Assembly: GCA_040772005.1 (NCBI GenBank)
Contig: JAXGYZ010000006.1
Location: 62,001-126,000 of the forward strand
DNA from: MWBF01 sp040772005
Lineage (GTDB): Bacteria > Chloroflexota > Anaerolineae > CG2-30-64-16
Direction: 5' to 3'
Length of the DNA: 64,000 nucleotides
How positions within the stretch are numbered: position 1 is the stretch's first letter; each line of letters opens with the position of its first letter. Under the pieces are notes generated by a model. That model was not told the DNA's origin. It worked only from the letters and a program-made list of their open reading frames with translations, and ran no database searches. Position numbers and translations under genes: made by a program. Positions 8,543 to 17,432 of this stretch are shown here, one piece after another.

Positions 8543-9682
8543 ATGGTCGTTTCGTACAATCAGATCAAGCCGGCGGACGCGTGCCGGTACGATGCGGTCT
8601 CGCTCGGTGAGGTGATGCTGCGGCTGGACCCGTACGACGTACCGACCGCACGGGCACGCGAGATGCGCGTGTTCCAGGGCGGCGGCGAGACCAACGTCGC
8701 GTGCGGACTCGCCTATACCTTCGGGCTGCGCGCAGCCGTGCTCACCGCGCTGGTGGATGACCACGTGGGCGCCAACATCCGCAACCAGTTGCGCGAGGCG
8801 GGCGTGGACACAAGCAGGATCATCTGGTTCAACACCAGGAACGACGGTTCGCGCTTCTCCACCGACGGCAAGGGCACGCTGATGAACGGCATCAATTTCA
8901 CCTTTGCCGGCAAGGGCGTCATCCCGTCGGACACCCTCTACTACCGCGCGCACACGCCCATCCGCGAGCTGCGGCCCGGCGACTTCGACTGGGCCGCGCT
9001 GTTCGGGCAGGCGGGCGTGCGCGTGTTCAACACCGGCGGCATCTACACGCTCATCTCCCCCACCTCGTCCGAGCTCGCGCTCGAAGCGGTCGAACAGGCC
9101 AACGCGGCCGGCACCTTCGTCTCTGCCGACCTCAACTACCGCTCGAAGGTGGAGCCGAACAAGGCGCGGGCCCGCGAGATCAACCGGCGGATCGCGCCGC
9201 ACATCGGCTTCCTGGTCGGCAACGACAGCGACCTGTCCGATGCGCTGGGCTACGAGACGAAGGCCCCGCCAGAGGCCACTTACGAGACATGGAGCGCCGC
9301 GTACGCCCAAACCGTGCGCCAGGTCGCGCATGACTATCCGAACCTGAGCCTCATCGGCACACAGTGGCGCGGCGCGACCAACGCCGACATGGTGAGCTGG
9401 GGCGCGGTGCTCTACGATCCGGCGGAAGACCACCTGTACCAGGCCCCCCTGCGGCAGGACATCCCCATCCGCGACCGGACGGGCGGCGGCGACTCGTTTG
9501 CATCGGGCGTGCTGGCCGCGCTGCTCAAGGGCAAGGACCTCCAGACCGCCGTCGAGTGGGGCGCGGCCCACGGCATCCTCGTGCAGGAGACGCCGGGCGA
9601 CATCACCATGGTGGACGAGCGCGCGGTGACCGCAGAGGTCAAGCGCGCACGGGCCAGCGGCGGCGTCCGCGCGCTGCGATAA
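8543..9682 (+). CDS. kdgK: PfkB-family kinase, 2-keto-3-deoxygluconate kinase type
   Basis: A 379-residue ribokinase-fold sugar kinase. SLGEVMLRLDP and GGGETNVACGLAYTFGL form the N-terminal substrate region, and RDRTGGGDSFASGV the anion hole with catalytic base D317. The FQGGGETNVA variant and overall length match KDG kinases (ATP + 2-keto-3-deoxygluconate to KDPG) better than fructokinases. ATG 8543 lies eight bases after AAAGGAGG; a TTG one codon earlier is less likely. It would phosphorylate keto-deoxy acids arising from the GH88 and dehydratase products. Other PfkB substrates cannot be excluded. Confidence 0.82.
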   Translation: MVVSYNQIKPADACRYDAVSLGEVMLRLDPYDVPTARAREMRVFQGGGETNVACGLAYTFGLRAAVLTALVDDHVGANIRNQLREAGVDTSRIIWFNTRNDGSRFSTDGKGTLMNGINFTFAGKGVIPSDTLYYRAHTPIRELRPGDFDWAALFGQAGVRVFNTGGIYTLISPTSSELALEAVEQANAAGTFVSADLNYRSKVEPNKARAREINRRIAPHIGFLVGNDSDLSDALGYETKAPPEATYETWSAAYAQTVRQVAHDYPNLSLIGTQWRGATNADMVSWGAVLYDPAEDHLYQAPLRQDIPIRDRTGGGDSFASGVLAALLKGKDLQTAVEWGAAHGILVQETPGDITMVDERAVTAEVKRARASGGVRALR

Positions 9683-9688
9683 GGGTGT

Positions 9689-9730
9689 TTGCAGTCACAG
9701 ATGCAGGCGAACCTGCATCTGTGACTGCAA
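9689..9730. repeat. Perfect 19-bp hairpin with CGAA loop
   Basis: The arms 9689-9707 and 9712-9730 are exactly complementary over 19 bases around the tetraloop CGAA. It occupies most of the 68-base gap between the kinase and dehydrogenase genes. It lacks a T-tract, so it is more likely a palindromic repeat or mRNA stabiliser than a terminator. Confidence 0.9.
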
Positions 9731-9750
9731 GCAACGACAGAGAGGCAATC

Positions 9751-10737
9751 ATGAAGGCAATCTATCTTCTCGGGGCCGACCCGTACTCCTGGATCTACGG
9801 CGAGCCGGAGCGCCGGCGCATCGCGCAGCTCGTCGACGTCTACGCGCCGCCGCAAACGCCGGACAGCGTCGCTGAGAACCCGGCCGTCCTGGCCGAGGCA
9901 GAGGTCTTCCTCTCCGGCTGGGGCTGCCCCAAGCTAACAGCAGAGCTGCTTGACGCTGCGCCCAACCTCAAGCTCGTGCTCTACGGCGCGGGCACCATCA
10001 AGAGCCTCGTCACCGACGAGTTCTGGGCGCGCGGCATCCCCATCGTCAGCGCGTGGCACGGCAACGCAGTGCCCGTCAGCGAGTTCAGCCTCGCGCACAT
10101 CCTGCTGGCCCTCAAGTCCGTCTGGCAGCACGTCCACCTGCTCCGCAGCGAGAAGGCGTGGCGTCGCCTGCCGATTGCGGGCGGGTATGAGTCCACGGTC
10201 GGACTCGTCTCCCTCGGCGCCATCGGCAAGATCATGGTGCAGCGCCTCCGCACCTTCGACGTCAAGGTCATCGCGTATGACCCCTTCGTGACGGCTGAAC
10301 AGGGCGCGGCGCTCGGCGTCGAGATGGTGTCATTAGACGAGCTGTTCCGCCGCGCGGATGTCGTGTCGATGCACACGCCCTGGCTCAAGGAGACCGAGGG
10401 GCTCATCACCGGCGCGCACATCGCCAGCATGAAGCCGTACTCCACATTCATCAACACCTCGCGCGGCGCGGTCGTCTGCGAGACGGAGATGCTGGACGTC
10501 CTGAAGGACCGGCCGGACCTGGTAGCCGTCATCGACGTGACCTACCCGGAGCCGCCCGCACCCGACTCGCCGCTCTACACGCTGCCCAACGTCATCCTGA
10601 CCCCTCACATTGCGGGCGCGATTCACGACGAATGTCGCCGCATGGGGCAGATGATGATCGCGGAGTTGGAGCGCTTCCTCGCGGGCCAGCCGCTCAAGTG
10701 GGCGGTGACCCGCGAGCAGGTCGCGATCATGGCGTAG
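9751..10737 (+). CDS. D-isomer-specific 2-hydroxyacid dehydrogenase
   Basis: A 328-residue NAD-dependent 2-hydroxyacid dehydrogenase. The Rossmann loop appears as VGLVSLGAIGK (a variant of G-x-G-x-x-G). The catalytic residues are R238 in NTSRGAVV, E267 in DVTYPEPP and H286 in TPHIAGA. Such enzymes interconvert 2-keto acids and D-2-hydroxy acids, for example glyoxylate/glycolate or hydroxypyruvate/glycerate. The ATG at 9751 is preceded by AGAGAGG. The 9-base gap to the next URO-D gene suggests co-transcription. The specific substrate is open. Confidence 0.87.
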   Translation: MKAIYLLGADPYSWIYGEPERRRIAQLVDVYAPPQTPDSVAENPAVLAEAEVFLSGWGCPKLTAELLDAAPNLKLVLYGAGTIKSLVTDEFWARGIPIVSAWHGNAVPVSEFSLAHILLALKSVWQHVHLLRSEKAWRRLPIAGGYESTVGLVSLGAIGKIMVQRLRTFDVKVIAYDPFVTAEQGAALGVEMVSLDELFRRADVVSMHTPWLKETEGLITGAHIASMKPYSTFINTSRGAVVCETEMLDVLKDRPDLVAVIDVTYPEPPAPDSPLYTLPNVILTPHIAGAIHDECRRMGQMMIAELERFLAGQPLKWAVTREQVAIMA

Positions 10738-10746
10738 GAGGCCACC

Positions 10747-11880
10747 TTGACCTTTCATCTCTCCGATATTCATGCCACCCTCGCCATCAAGACGGCGATG
10801 GAGGTCGACCGCGCAGAATACCTGGACCACATGACCTTCCGCGCGAATGTGCGGCCGCTGTTCACCGAACCGTTCGGCCCGCTGCTCGGCCTGAAGGAGG
10901 AATGGGCGGCCCAGGGCGCGACGCCGGAAGAACTCGATATGTCGGCCTTCCGCTATCGCCGGCCGCAGAACGGCTCCGTGCCCGTCAACACGGGCTGGCA
11001 CGGCGGGCCGGCGGAGGAGATCCTCGAGAGGACCGCGGACCACATCATCGCGCGCGACAAATACGGCCGCCGCGTCAAGCTGCCGGTCGGCTACGCGACC
11101 CTCGCGCTGCCGCTCGACTTTCCGGTGACGAACATGGCCGACTGGCGCAAGGTCAGGCAGCACTACGAGTTCTCGGAGGACCGGTTCACGCCCGGCTGGG
11201 AGGAGACCGCTCGGCAGCACCTCGCAGCGGGCCGCGTCGTGTCCGTCTCGATTCCCGGCGGCTTCGACGAGTTGCGCGAGCTGATGGGCGACGCCGAGGC
11301 GTGCATGGCCTTCGTCAGCCAGCCGGAGCTGGTGGAAGACGTGCTGGGCACCATGGCGGAGACGGCATACCGCGTGCTGGACCGCGTATCCGCCACGGTG
11401 CAGGTCGATCAGCTCATGGTCCACGAGGACTTCGCGGGCAAAAGCGGGCCGCTCATCGGCCCGCGCCAGATGCGCCGGTTCATCGTGCCCTACTACCGCC
11501 GCGCATGGGATCTGTTGGCCTCCCGCGGCGCGCGACTGTTCTGGATCGACTCCGACGGCGACATTGCGCCCATCCTGCCCGACCTCATCGACGGCGGCAT
11601 CAACGTCATCTTCCCCGTCGAGCCGGTGGGCCGGATGGATATGGTGCAGTTGCGCCAGGAGTACGGCACGCAACTTGCCTTTATCGGCGGGTTGGACAAG
11701 CACGTGCTGCGCCGCAGCCGGGCCGACATTCGCGCAGAGCTGGAGTACAAGATCCCGCCGATGGTTGCGTCGGGCGGCTGCATGCTCGGCCTGGATCACC
11801 GCATCCCCAACGGCACGCCGCTGGAGGCCTACCGGTATTATGTCAAAACCGTCTGGGAGATGCTGGAACCTGGAAGCTAG
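10747..11880 (+). CDS. URO-D superfamily protein, 'DSDG' type (third copy)
   Basis: A 377-residue URO-D superfamily protein and the third in this region. It shares with the first copy the D-S-D-G element at exactly residues 268-271, the LMVHEDFAGKSGPLIGP block and the FIGGLDKHVL strand, and it lacks the H-x-C zinc motif. The start is TTG 10747, preceded by AGGAGG and nine bases after the dehydrogenase stop. Two DSDG-type copies flanking a sugar-acid pathway argue for a catabolic function (perhaps decarboxylation or C-C cleavage of a sugar derivative), but this is inference. Confidence 0.85.
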   Translation: MTFHLSDIHATLAIKTAMEVDRAEYLDHMTFRANVRPLFTEPFGPLLGLKEEWAAQGATPEELDMSAFRYRRPQNGSVPVNTGWHGGPAEEILERTADHIIARDKYGRRVKLPVGYATLALPLDFPVTNMADWRKVRQHYEFSEDRFTPGWEETARQHLAAGRVVSVSIPGGFDELRELMGDAEACMAFVSQPELVEDVLGTMAETAYRVLDRVSATVQVDQLMVHEDFAGKSGPLIGPRQMRRFIVPYYRRAWDLLASRGARLFWIDSDGDIAPILPDLIDGGINVIFPVEPVGRMDMVQLRQEYGTQLAFIGGLDKHVLRRSRADIRAELEYKIPPMVASGGCMLGLDHRIPNGTPLEAYRYYVKTVWEMLEPGS

Positions 11881-12030
11881 AAGCTAGAAGCTGGAGGCTG
11901 GAGGCTGGAACCGCGAAGATGCGAAGGACGCTGAGTCATATTATTCTTTGCGCTCTTTGCGACTTTGCGTGAGCTTCCCAAAAGCCTTCTGGCACGCTTT
12001 GCGTTCTTGGCGTCTTCGCGGTTCAAAAAC
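11870..12030. repeat. Composite intergenic repeat (GAAGCTGGA and GCGAAGA/TTTGCG words)
   Basis: A run of GAAGCTAGAAGCTGGAGGCT words spans 11875-11910 and overlaps the end of the preceding gene. It is followed by a left arm of GCGAAG words (11914-11930) and matching CTTTGCG / CTTCGCGG words at 11947-12022. The GAAGCTGGA word recurs inverted at 43389-43417. Confidence 0.6.
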
Positions 12031-12039
12031 GGAGCAACC

Positions 12040-13482
12040 ATGCCACCTACACCTACCCTCGCAGAAGTCGCGCTCGCAGCAGGCGCGGTCACCCCGACCC
12101 CGCGCCAGCTCGCCTGGCAGGAACTGGAATTCAACGCGTTCTTCCACTTCGGCGTCAACACCTTCACCGACCGCGAATGGGGCGACGGGACGGAGCCGGA
12201 GGCAGTGTTCAACCCGACCGCGCTGGATGCCGGCCAGTGGGCCCAGACATGCCGGGACGCGGGCATCCGCATGCTCATCCTGACGGCCAAGCACCATGAC
12301 GGGTTTTGCCTGTGGCCCTCCCGCTACACCGAGCACTCCGTCAGGAACAGCCCGTGGCGCGGGGGCAAGGGCGATGTCGTGCGTGAGGTCGCGGACGCGT
12401 GCCGTGCCGCCGGGCTGAAGTTCGGCGTTTACCTCTCGCCGTGGGACCGCAACTCCCCCCTCTACGGCACGCCGGAGTACAACACCTACTTCAAGAACCA
12501 GCTCACGGAATTGCTCACGCAATACGGCGAGATCGGCGAGGTATGGTTCGACGGCGCGTGCGGCGAGGGGCCGAACGGCAAGCGGCAGGTCTACGACTGG
12601 GCCGGCTACATCGCGCTCGTCCGCGAGCTCCAGCCGAACGCGGTCATCGGACCATCCGGCCCCGACGTACGTTGGGTGGGCAATGAGGAAGGGCTGGCGC
12701 GCGACACCGAGTGGAGCGTCATCGGCACGCAGCACGACCTGGAACATCCCACGTTCGCGGATTGGAACGATGCATTCTACAATCACATGCTCAGTGGGAC
12801 GGCGCACGCGTCACAGCCCGGCACGCTGGAGAGCCTCGCGGCCGCGCCGCGGCTGGCCTGGTGGCCCTCGGAGGTGGACGTCTCCATCCGGCCCGGCTGG
12901 TTCTACCACGCGAGCGAGGACCTGCGCGTGCATCCGCTCGAACGGCTGGTGGACATCTACTACCGGTCGGTCGGCCGCAACAACGTGCTGCTGCTCAACC
13001 TGCCGCCGGACCGCCGCGGCCTCATCCACGAGCACGACGTGGCCCGGCTGGCCGAGCTGCGCCGGACGCTCGACGCCACATTCCGCGACGACTTGGCCCG
13101 CCATGCGGCGGTCACAGGGTCGAGCGAGCTGCCCGGCCACAGGGCGGGCAGCATCCTCGACGGCGACCCGGCCTCGTACTGGCAGGCGGAGGCGCACGAT
13201 GCGCAGCCGGTCATCGAGCTTGACCTCGGCCAACCCGTCACCTTCAACCGGCTGCGGCTGGAGGAGATGATCGCGACCGGCCAGCGCATCGCGGCCTATG
13301 TGCTGGAAGCCTGGCACGACGGTACATGGAAGGAAGTCTGCCGCGGCGCGACGGTCGGTCACAAGCGGCTCGACCGGTTCGGGGAGGTCACCGCGCAGCG
13401 GGTGCGGCTGCACATCACCGGGTCGCGCGGCGCTCCGACACTGCGGGCGTTCGGGCTCTACCGCGCCGCGCTCGGCGGCTGA
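12040..13482 (+). CDS. GH29 alpha-L-fucosidase with C-terminal F5/8-type domain
   Basis: A 480-residue protein. Residues 15-350 are a GH29 fucosidase barrel: FNAFFHFGVNTFTDREWG, TAKHHDGFCLWPS, KFGVYLSPWDRN, and EVWFDGACGEGP with the nucleophile D171. Residues about 360-475 resemble a discoidin/F5-8C carbohydrate-binding domain (ILDGDPASYWQAE, IELDLGQPVTFNRLRLEE, RLHITGSRGAPTLRAFGLY). No signal peptide is seen, so action is probably intracellular on imported oligosaccharides. The ATG at 12040 has GGAG before it. It would release L-fucose, which the aldo/keto reductase, dehydratase and kinase genes downstream could then process. Confidence 0.92.
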   Translation: MPPTPTLAEVALAAGAVTPTPRQLAWQELEFNAFFHFGVNTFTDREWGDGTEPEAVFNPTALDAGQWAQTCRDAGIRMLILTAKHHDGFCLWPSRYTEHSVRNSPWRGGKGDVVREVADACRAAGLKFGVYLSPWDRNSPLYGTPEYNTYFKNQLTELLTQYGEIGEVWFDGACGEGPNGKRQVYDWAGYIALVRELQPNAVIGPSGPDVRWVGNEEGLARDTEWSVIGTQHDLEHPTFADWNDAFYNHMLSGTAHASQPGTLESLAAAPRLAWWPSEVDVSIRPGWFYHASEDLRVHPLERLVDIYYRSVGRNNVLLLNLPPDRRGLIHEHDVARLAELRRTLDATFRDDLARHAAVTGSSELPGHRAGSILDGDPASYWQAEAHDAQPVIELDLGQPVTFNRLRLEEMIATGQRIAAYVLEAWHDGTWKEVCRGATVGHKRLDRFGEVTAQRVRLHITGSRGAPTLRAFGLYRAALGG

Positions 13483-13496
13483 GACGGGGAGTCTAA

Positions 13497-13666
13497 CCAC
13501 GGAAGACGCGGAACACGCGGAATAGCCATGAGATGGAGGTTTCCGTGTACTCGGCGTGTTCCGGGGTAGATAAAGCAAAAAGCTTTCGGTGGGTTCCGTA
13601 TATTCCTTGGCAGACAAAGCCATAAGCTTTCCGTGTGCTCCGCGTATTCCGCGGTAGACAGGAGGG
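13497..13666. repeat. CCACGGAAGACGCGG-type repeat array
   Basis: A left arm (13497-13523) of CCACGGAAGACGCGGAACAC-type words is followed by three decayed complementary units (about 13541-13566, 13588-13613, 13635-13660). Each contains CCGTGTxCTCCGCGTxTTCC-like sequence, and an AAAGC spacer recurs. The same family occurs at 20251-20370 and 21935-21970. Confidence 0.65.
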
Positions 13667-13671
13667 ACAGC

Positions 13672-14655
13672 ATGAAGACAAGACCGTTGGGCAAGACCGG
13701 GTTGCAGGTCTCCGAGCTGGCGATGGGCGGGCTGTTCGTCGCCTCCTGGTTCGGTGACCTGGCGCAGGCGCGCGACGCGGTTCACCGTGCGGTCGAGCTG
13801 GGCGTCAACTACATCGACACTGCGCCCGGCTACGGCAACAGCGAGGAGGTGCTGGGCCGGGCGCTCGCGGATATCGACGCGCCGCTCATCCTGTCGACCA
13901 AGCTGGGCGGCCGGCCCCAGCCGTTCCGCCCGCGTGACCGGAACGATCTGCTCGCGTCGGTGGAGGAGAGCCTGCGACTGCTGGGGCGGGACCGCGTAGA
14001 CATCCTGATGATCCACGAGCCGGACCGGCCCGGCCAATACGACTGGTGGACAGACTGGGAGCACTTCACGGGCCCGGTGCTGGACGTGCTCGACCAGCTC
14101 AAGCGGGACGGCGTGATCCGCTTCACCGGGCTCGGCGGAACCACCGTGTACGAGCTGCCGCACATCATCGACACGGGCCGGTTCGACGTCGTGCTCACCG
14201 CGTTCAACTACAGCCTGCTCTGGCGCGAGGCCGAGATTGCCGTGCTGCCTGCCGCGAAGGCGCAGGGCATGGGCATCATCATCGGCTCTCCGCTCCAGCA
14301 GGGTGCGCTGGCCCGGCGCTATGACGAGCAGGTGAACGGCGGCGCACGCTGGCTCAGCCCGCCGCGGCGACGGCAATACCAGGCGCTCTACGCGCTGCTC
14401 GACGACCTCGCCATGCCCATCACGGAGCTCGCGCTCCGCTTCGTCATCTCGAACCCCGATATCTCCTGCACGCTGATGGGCGCGCGGTCTGCCACAGAGG
14501 TCGAGCAGAACGTCGCCGCAGTCGAAAAGGGTCCCTTGCCCGCCGATATCCTCGCGCGGCTGGACGAAATCGCCGCGATGGTCCCCTTCCGCCCGTTCGA
14601 GGAGCCGTTCGGCCTCCCGTTCGGCCGGGAGTACCGGGGGCCGGGAGTGGCCTGA
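13672..14655 (+). CDS. Aldo/keto reductase
   Basis: A 327-residue NAD(P)-dependent aldo/keto reductase. It opens MKTRPLGKTGLQVSELAMGG and has the complete catalytic tetrad D49, Y54, K77 and H115 (YIDTAPGYGNSE, LSTKLGG, MIHEPD). The C-terminal ISNPDISCTLMGARSATEVE binds the cofactor phosphate. Relatives include L-galactose and D-threo-aldose (L-fucose) dehydrogenases. Its place directly after the fucosidase suggests oxidation of released L-fucose or a related aldose; that is inference from context. The ATG follows AGGAGGGA. The next gene starts 14 bases downstream. Confidence 0.88.
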   Translation: MKTRPLGKTGLQVSELAMGGLFVASWFGDLAQARDAVHRAVELGVNYIDTAPGYGNSEEVLGRALADIDAPLILSTKLGGRPQPFRPRDRNDLLASVEESLRLLGRDRVDILMIHEPDRPGQYDWWTDWEHFTGPVLDVLDQLKRDGVIRFTGLGGTTVYELPHIIDTGRFDVVLTAFNYSLLWREAEIAVLPAAKAQGMGIIIGSPLQQGALARRYDEQVNGGARWLSPPRRRQYQALYALLDDLAMPITELALRFVISNPDISCTLMGARSATEVEQNVAAVEKGPLPADILARLDEIAAMVPFRPFEEPFGLPFGREYRGPGVA

Positions 14656-14669
14656 CAGGAGGTGGCATG

Positions 14670-15695
14670 ATGCAAGCAGCAGTAATCGAACGACCGGGCG
14701 TCCTGGCCGTCTGGGACATCCCGCAGCCGGTGATGGGCCCCTATGACGCGCTGTGCGAGTTGCTCTACGGCGCGACCTGCACCGGCACGGACGGCCACCT
14801 CATCCACGGCCGCTTCCCCTGGGGTGTGAGCTACCCGACCGTGCTCGGCCACGAGAGCGTGGGCCGCGTCATCGAAGTGGGCGCGCAGGTCCGCCACTTC
14901 CGCGTGGGCGACATCATCACGCGCGTCGGCACCGTCGCTTCGCCGCAAGGCGACTACGCGGTGCACTGGGGCGGATTCGCTGAATACGGCCTCGCGCGCG
15001 ACCATTGGGCGATGGCTGCGGACGGGCGGCCCGCGGCGGAGTGGTCGGGCGCGCGCTGGAACCAGGTTGTCCCGCCCGACATCCCACCTGCAGACGCGAC
15101 CATGCTGACAACCTGGCGCGAGACGTTGAGCTACTGCAACCGGCTTGGCATCCAGCCGGGCGCGGCCGTGCTGGTCATCGGAACCGGCGGCAACGGGCTG
15201 TCGTTCGCCAACCACGCAGCCAACCTCGGCGCAGCGCGGGTGGCCGTCGTGGGCAGCGCGGCCCGCCAGCCCGTCGCGCAGCGCGTGGGCGCAACCGACT
15301 TCTTCGACTATCGTGGCGACGGCTGGCAAGCCGCGCTCAAGGATGCGTTCCCGCGCGGCTTCGACTTCATCATCGACGCGGTCGGCAAGGCCGGTTCGCT
15401 GGACGAGGTGCTGCCGTGCATCCGGACGGGCGGGGTCGCCGGGATCTACGGCATCGACGACTATCACAGCTACCGCATCAACCCTGACCGCGCGCCGGGC
15501 ACATTCACTTTCGCGAAGTACGGCTACGACGAGGCCGAAACCCACCAGCAGGTGGTCGACTTCGTGCGGCTGGGCAAGCTGGGCGCGGGCAACTGGCTCA
15601 ACCTTGACTCGCCCTACCCGTTGGCGCACATCGCCGACGCGTTCGCCGCGCTGGAGCGCCGCGAGCACGTCAAAGCCCTGGTGCAGTTGACATGA
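14670..15695 (+). CDS. Zinc-type alcohol/sugar dehydrogenase (MDR family)
   Basis: A 341-residue medium-chain dehydrogenase. The GroES-like domain has C37 (TCTGTDGHL) and the GHE motif H61-E62 (LGHESVGRVIEVG) for catalytic zinc. The Rossmann loop is VLVIGTGGNGL near residue 170. The four-cysteine structural zinc loop common in this family is not seen. Two adjacent ATGs (14667, 14670) follow AGGAGG; spacing favours 14670. It probably oxidises a sugar or polyol. Its last codons overlap the next start by four bases (ATGA). Confidence 0.87.
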   Translation: MQAAVIERPGVLAVWDIPQPVMGPYDALCELLYGATCTGTDGHLIHGRFPWGVSYPTVLGHESVGRVIEVGAQVRHFRVGDIITRVGTVASPQGDYAVHWGGFAEYGLARDHWAMAADGRPAAEWSGARWNQVVPPDIPPADATMLTTWRETLSYCNRLGIQPGAAVLVIGTGGNGLSFANHAANLGAARVAVVGSAARQPVAQRVGATDFFDYRGDGWQAALKDAFPRGFDFIIDAVGKAGSLDEVLPCIRTGGVAGIYGIDDYHSYRINPDRAPGTFTFAKYGYDEAETHQQVVDFVRLGKLGAGNWLNLDSPYPLAHIADAFAALERREHVKALVQLT

Positions 15696-17383
15696 AGATA
15701 CGTGCGCAGCTCCGAATCCCCAGCCTCACGATGTACAACAATGCGCGCCTCGTCTGCCAGATGATCGAGCAGACGGCTGCGGAGCTGGTGATTGCCTGCC
15801 ATCCGGCAGGCTACGGCATGCTGCACGCGGCGCGCGCCGTTTGGGAGGCATCGCAAGCGATCCCCTTCCCGCCCGTGGTCGTCATCGGCTTCGGTGGCGA
15901 GAAGGAGACTGCCTATGTCCCGGTCCGCCGCGAATTCGGCGAGATCGATAACCGCGGGGACGCAGTCATATCCGGCATCTACGGCGGGCACCGGCTGGCC
16001 TGGGTCTCGCGTCAGACGCAGTGGCAGGACGAGCTGGTCGCCGCCATCGCCGAGCAGGTCGGGCTGATCTATGCGCCCCAGTCCGCGGTCGTGCTGAGCG
16101 ACTTCAACTGGGGCACGGTAGGCGAGCTGGTGCTCGGCCTGCTGGATGCCCTGTACCCCGGCATCGCGGCGCGGGCTGTGGTCGGGCCGCCGGGCGCGGA
16201 GCCGTGGCACATCCCCTACACCTACGCCTGGCTCTACCGTCACACGCCGGAGATATTCCGCCAGGGCAGTGCGCCGCCCCCCGACCCGGAGGCCAGCCAG
16301 CGCGTCGAAGAAGCCCTGTTCCGGGTGGCGCTTGGCTGGGACCTGCCCGATCCCAACTCGCTGCATCTGCGCAGGCTGGACGCAGGGCATCCCGATGTCG
16401 TGCAGTTGACCGATGCGCTGCCGCTGGATGTGTGCCTGGCGCTGCCCGACGGCGTGCTGGACGAGCTGCGGCGCAGCGTCCTCTACCTGCACCGCCTCCT
16501 GACGCGCGGCAAGTGGAACCACCGTTTCGCCAAGGTGAGCCGTTGGACCCGGTCCATGAGCTTCGCGCTCCAGCCGCTGCCGCGGCTTGGCAGGGCGCTG
16601 TGGCTGCGCCGGCGGCTGACCCCCTCAGAGGCCGCTCAGGAGTCCGGTCTACCGGTCGAAGACACGAGCATCATCCTCGAGGAACTGCTCCAGCCGGGAG
16701 TGATCGAGGTCGAGGAGACAGGCGGCGAGCGGGTCTACTGCCTGCACAGCGACACGGGCATATTGGCCTATGGCTCCCTGCTGGCAGACCCGGGTGCGGA
16801 GCTGGCCGCGCTCATCGAGCAGCAGACGCCGGCACGCACGCCGTTCCCCGTGGAGTACGTGCGGAGCAGCCCCACGCGTGCGGGTGCACCGGTGCTCGTG
16901 CCTGTGCCGAAGGGCTACGGTGCGACGGTGCCCGCAGAGGTGTGGACGCTCAACCCGGAAGTGGACCGCAGCCTGGCCGAGACGCTGCTCTACCGTCGCG
17001 AACTGGACCTGCCGGGCGAGCCGTACGTATTCTACTCGCCCGAAGCGGCGGCCGCGGACGGACTGGCGATCGAGGCGCTCGAAAACTTCGCCGGTCTCCC
17101 CACCGTCCTCTACGCCGCGCCTGCGCCGAACCTGCCCGAGGTCATCCCGGCCGACGTGCCCGTGAGCGACAAGGCCGCGTTCCTGGCGCGCCGCGCGGTT
17201 GCCAGCGTCACGCCGGAGACGCACGCGGCAGAGCACGACGGCATTGCGAGCCTGGCCGTCGCGCTCCGGCAGGGCGCCATCACGCCGCTCACGCGCCCCT
17301 ACTGTGAGGCGGTGCTCCGGCTGACAGGCACAGCCGACCTGGCCGCTGCGCGCGAGCGGGCGCTTGCGAGGGCAGGTTCGTAG
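15692..17383 (+). CDS. Unrecognised 563-aa protein, phosphoribosyltransferase-like N-terminus
   Basis: I do not recognise this family. The ATG at 15692 sits in an ATGA overlap with the dehydrogenase gene, so expression is coupled. The N-terminal half has alternating strands and helices. PFPPVVVIGFGGEKETAYVP followed by SAVVLSDFNWGTVGELVLGL has the layout of a type I phosphoribosyltransferase: an early glycine loop, then a strand-acidic-loop-helix. The canonical D-D-x-x-x-T-G is not intact. Residues about 309-350 (LTPSEAAQESGLPVEDTSII) look like a winged helix. The C-terminal 200 residues are unassigned. There is no signal peptide or membrane segment. A role in nucleotide-sugar handling or regulation is possible but unproven. 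Confidence 0.7.
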   Translation: MKIRAQLRIPSLTMYNNARLVCQMIEQTAAELVIACHPAGYGMLHAARAVWEASQAIPFPPVVVIGFGGEKETAYVPVRREFGEIDNRGDAVISGIYGGHRLAWVSRQTQWQDELVAAIAEQVGLIYAPQSAVVLSDFNWGTVGELVLGLLDALYPGIAARAVVGPPGAEPWHIPYTYAWLYRHTPEIFRQGSAPPPDPEASQRVEEALFRVALGWDLPDPNSLHLRRLDAGHPDVVQLTDALPLDVCLALPDGVLDELRRSVLYLHRLLTRGKWNHRFAKVSRWTRSMSFALQPLPRLGRALWLRRRLTPSEAAQESGLPVEDTSIILEELLQPGVIEVEETGGERVYCLHSDTGILAYGSLLADPGAELAALIEQQTPARTPFPVEYVRSSPTRAGAPVLVPVPKGYGATVPAEVWTLNPEVDRSLAETLLYRRELDLPGEPYVFYSPEAAAADGLAIEALENFAGLPTVLYAAPAPNLPEVIPADVPVSDKAAFLARRAVASVTPETHAAEHDGIASLAVALRQGAITPLTRPYCEAVLRLTGTADLAAARERALARAGS

Positions 17384-17432
17384 TCGGCGCTGATGAAGGT
17401 TAACAAATGAATCCAGCAACCTGTGCCGCCCA

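Noticed and set aside
11870..12030. Tandem short repeats that might be a CRISPR or minisatellite array
   Set aside because: The units are 6-11 bases, contiguous or inverted, with no unique spacers of constant length and no cas genes in the window.
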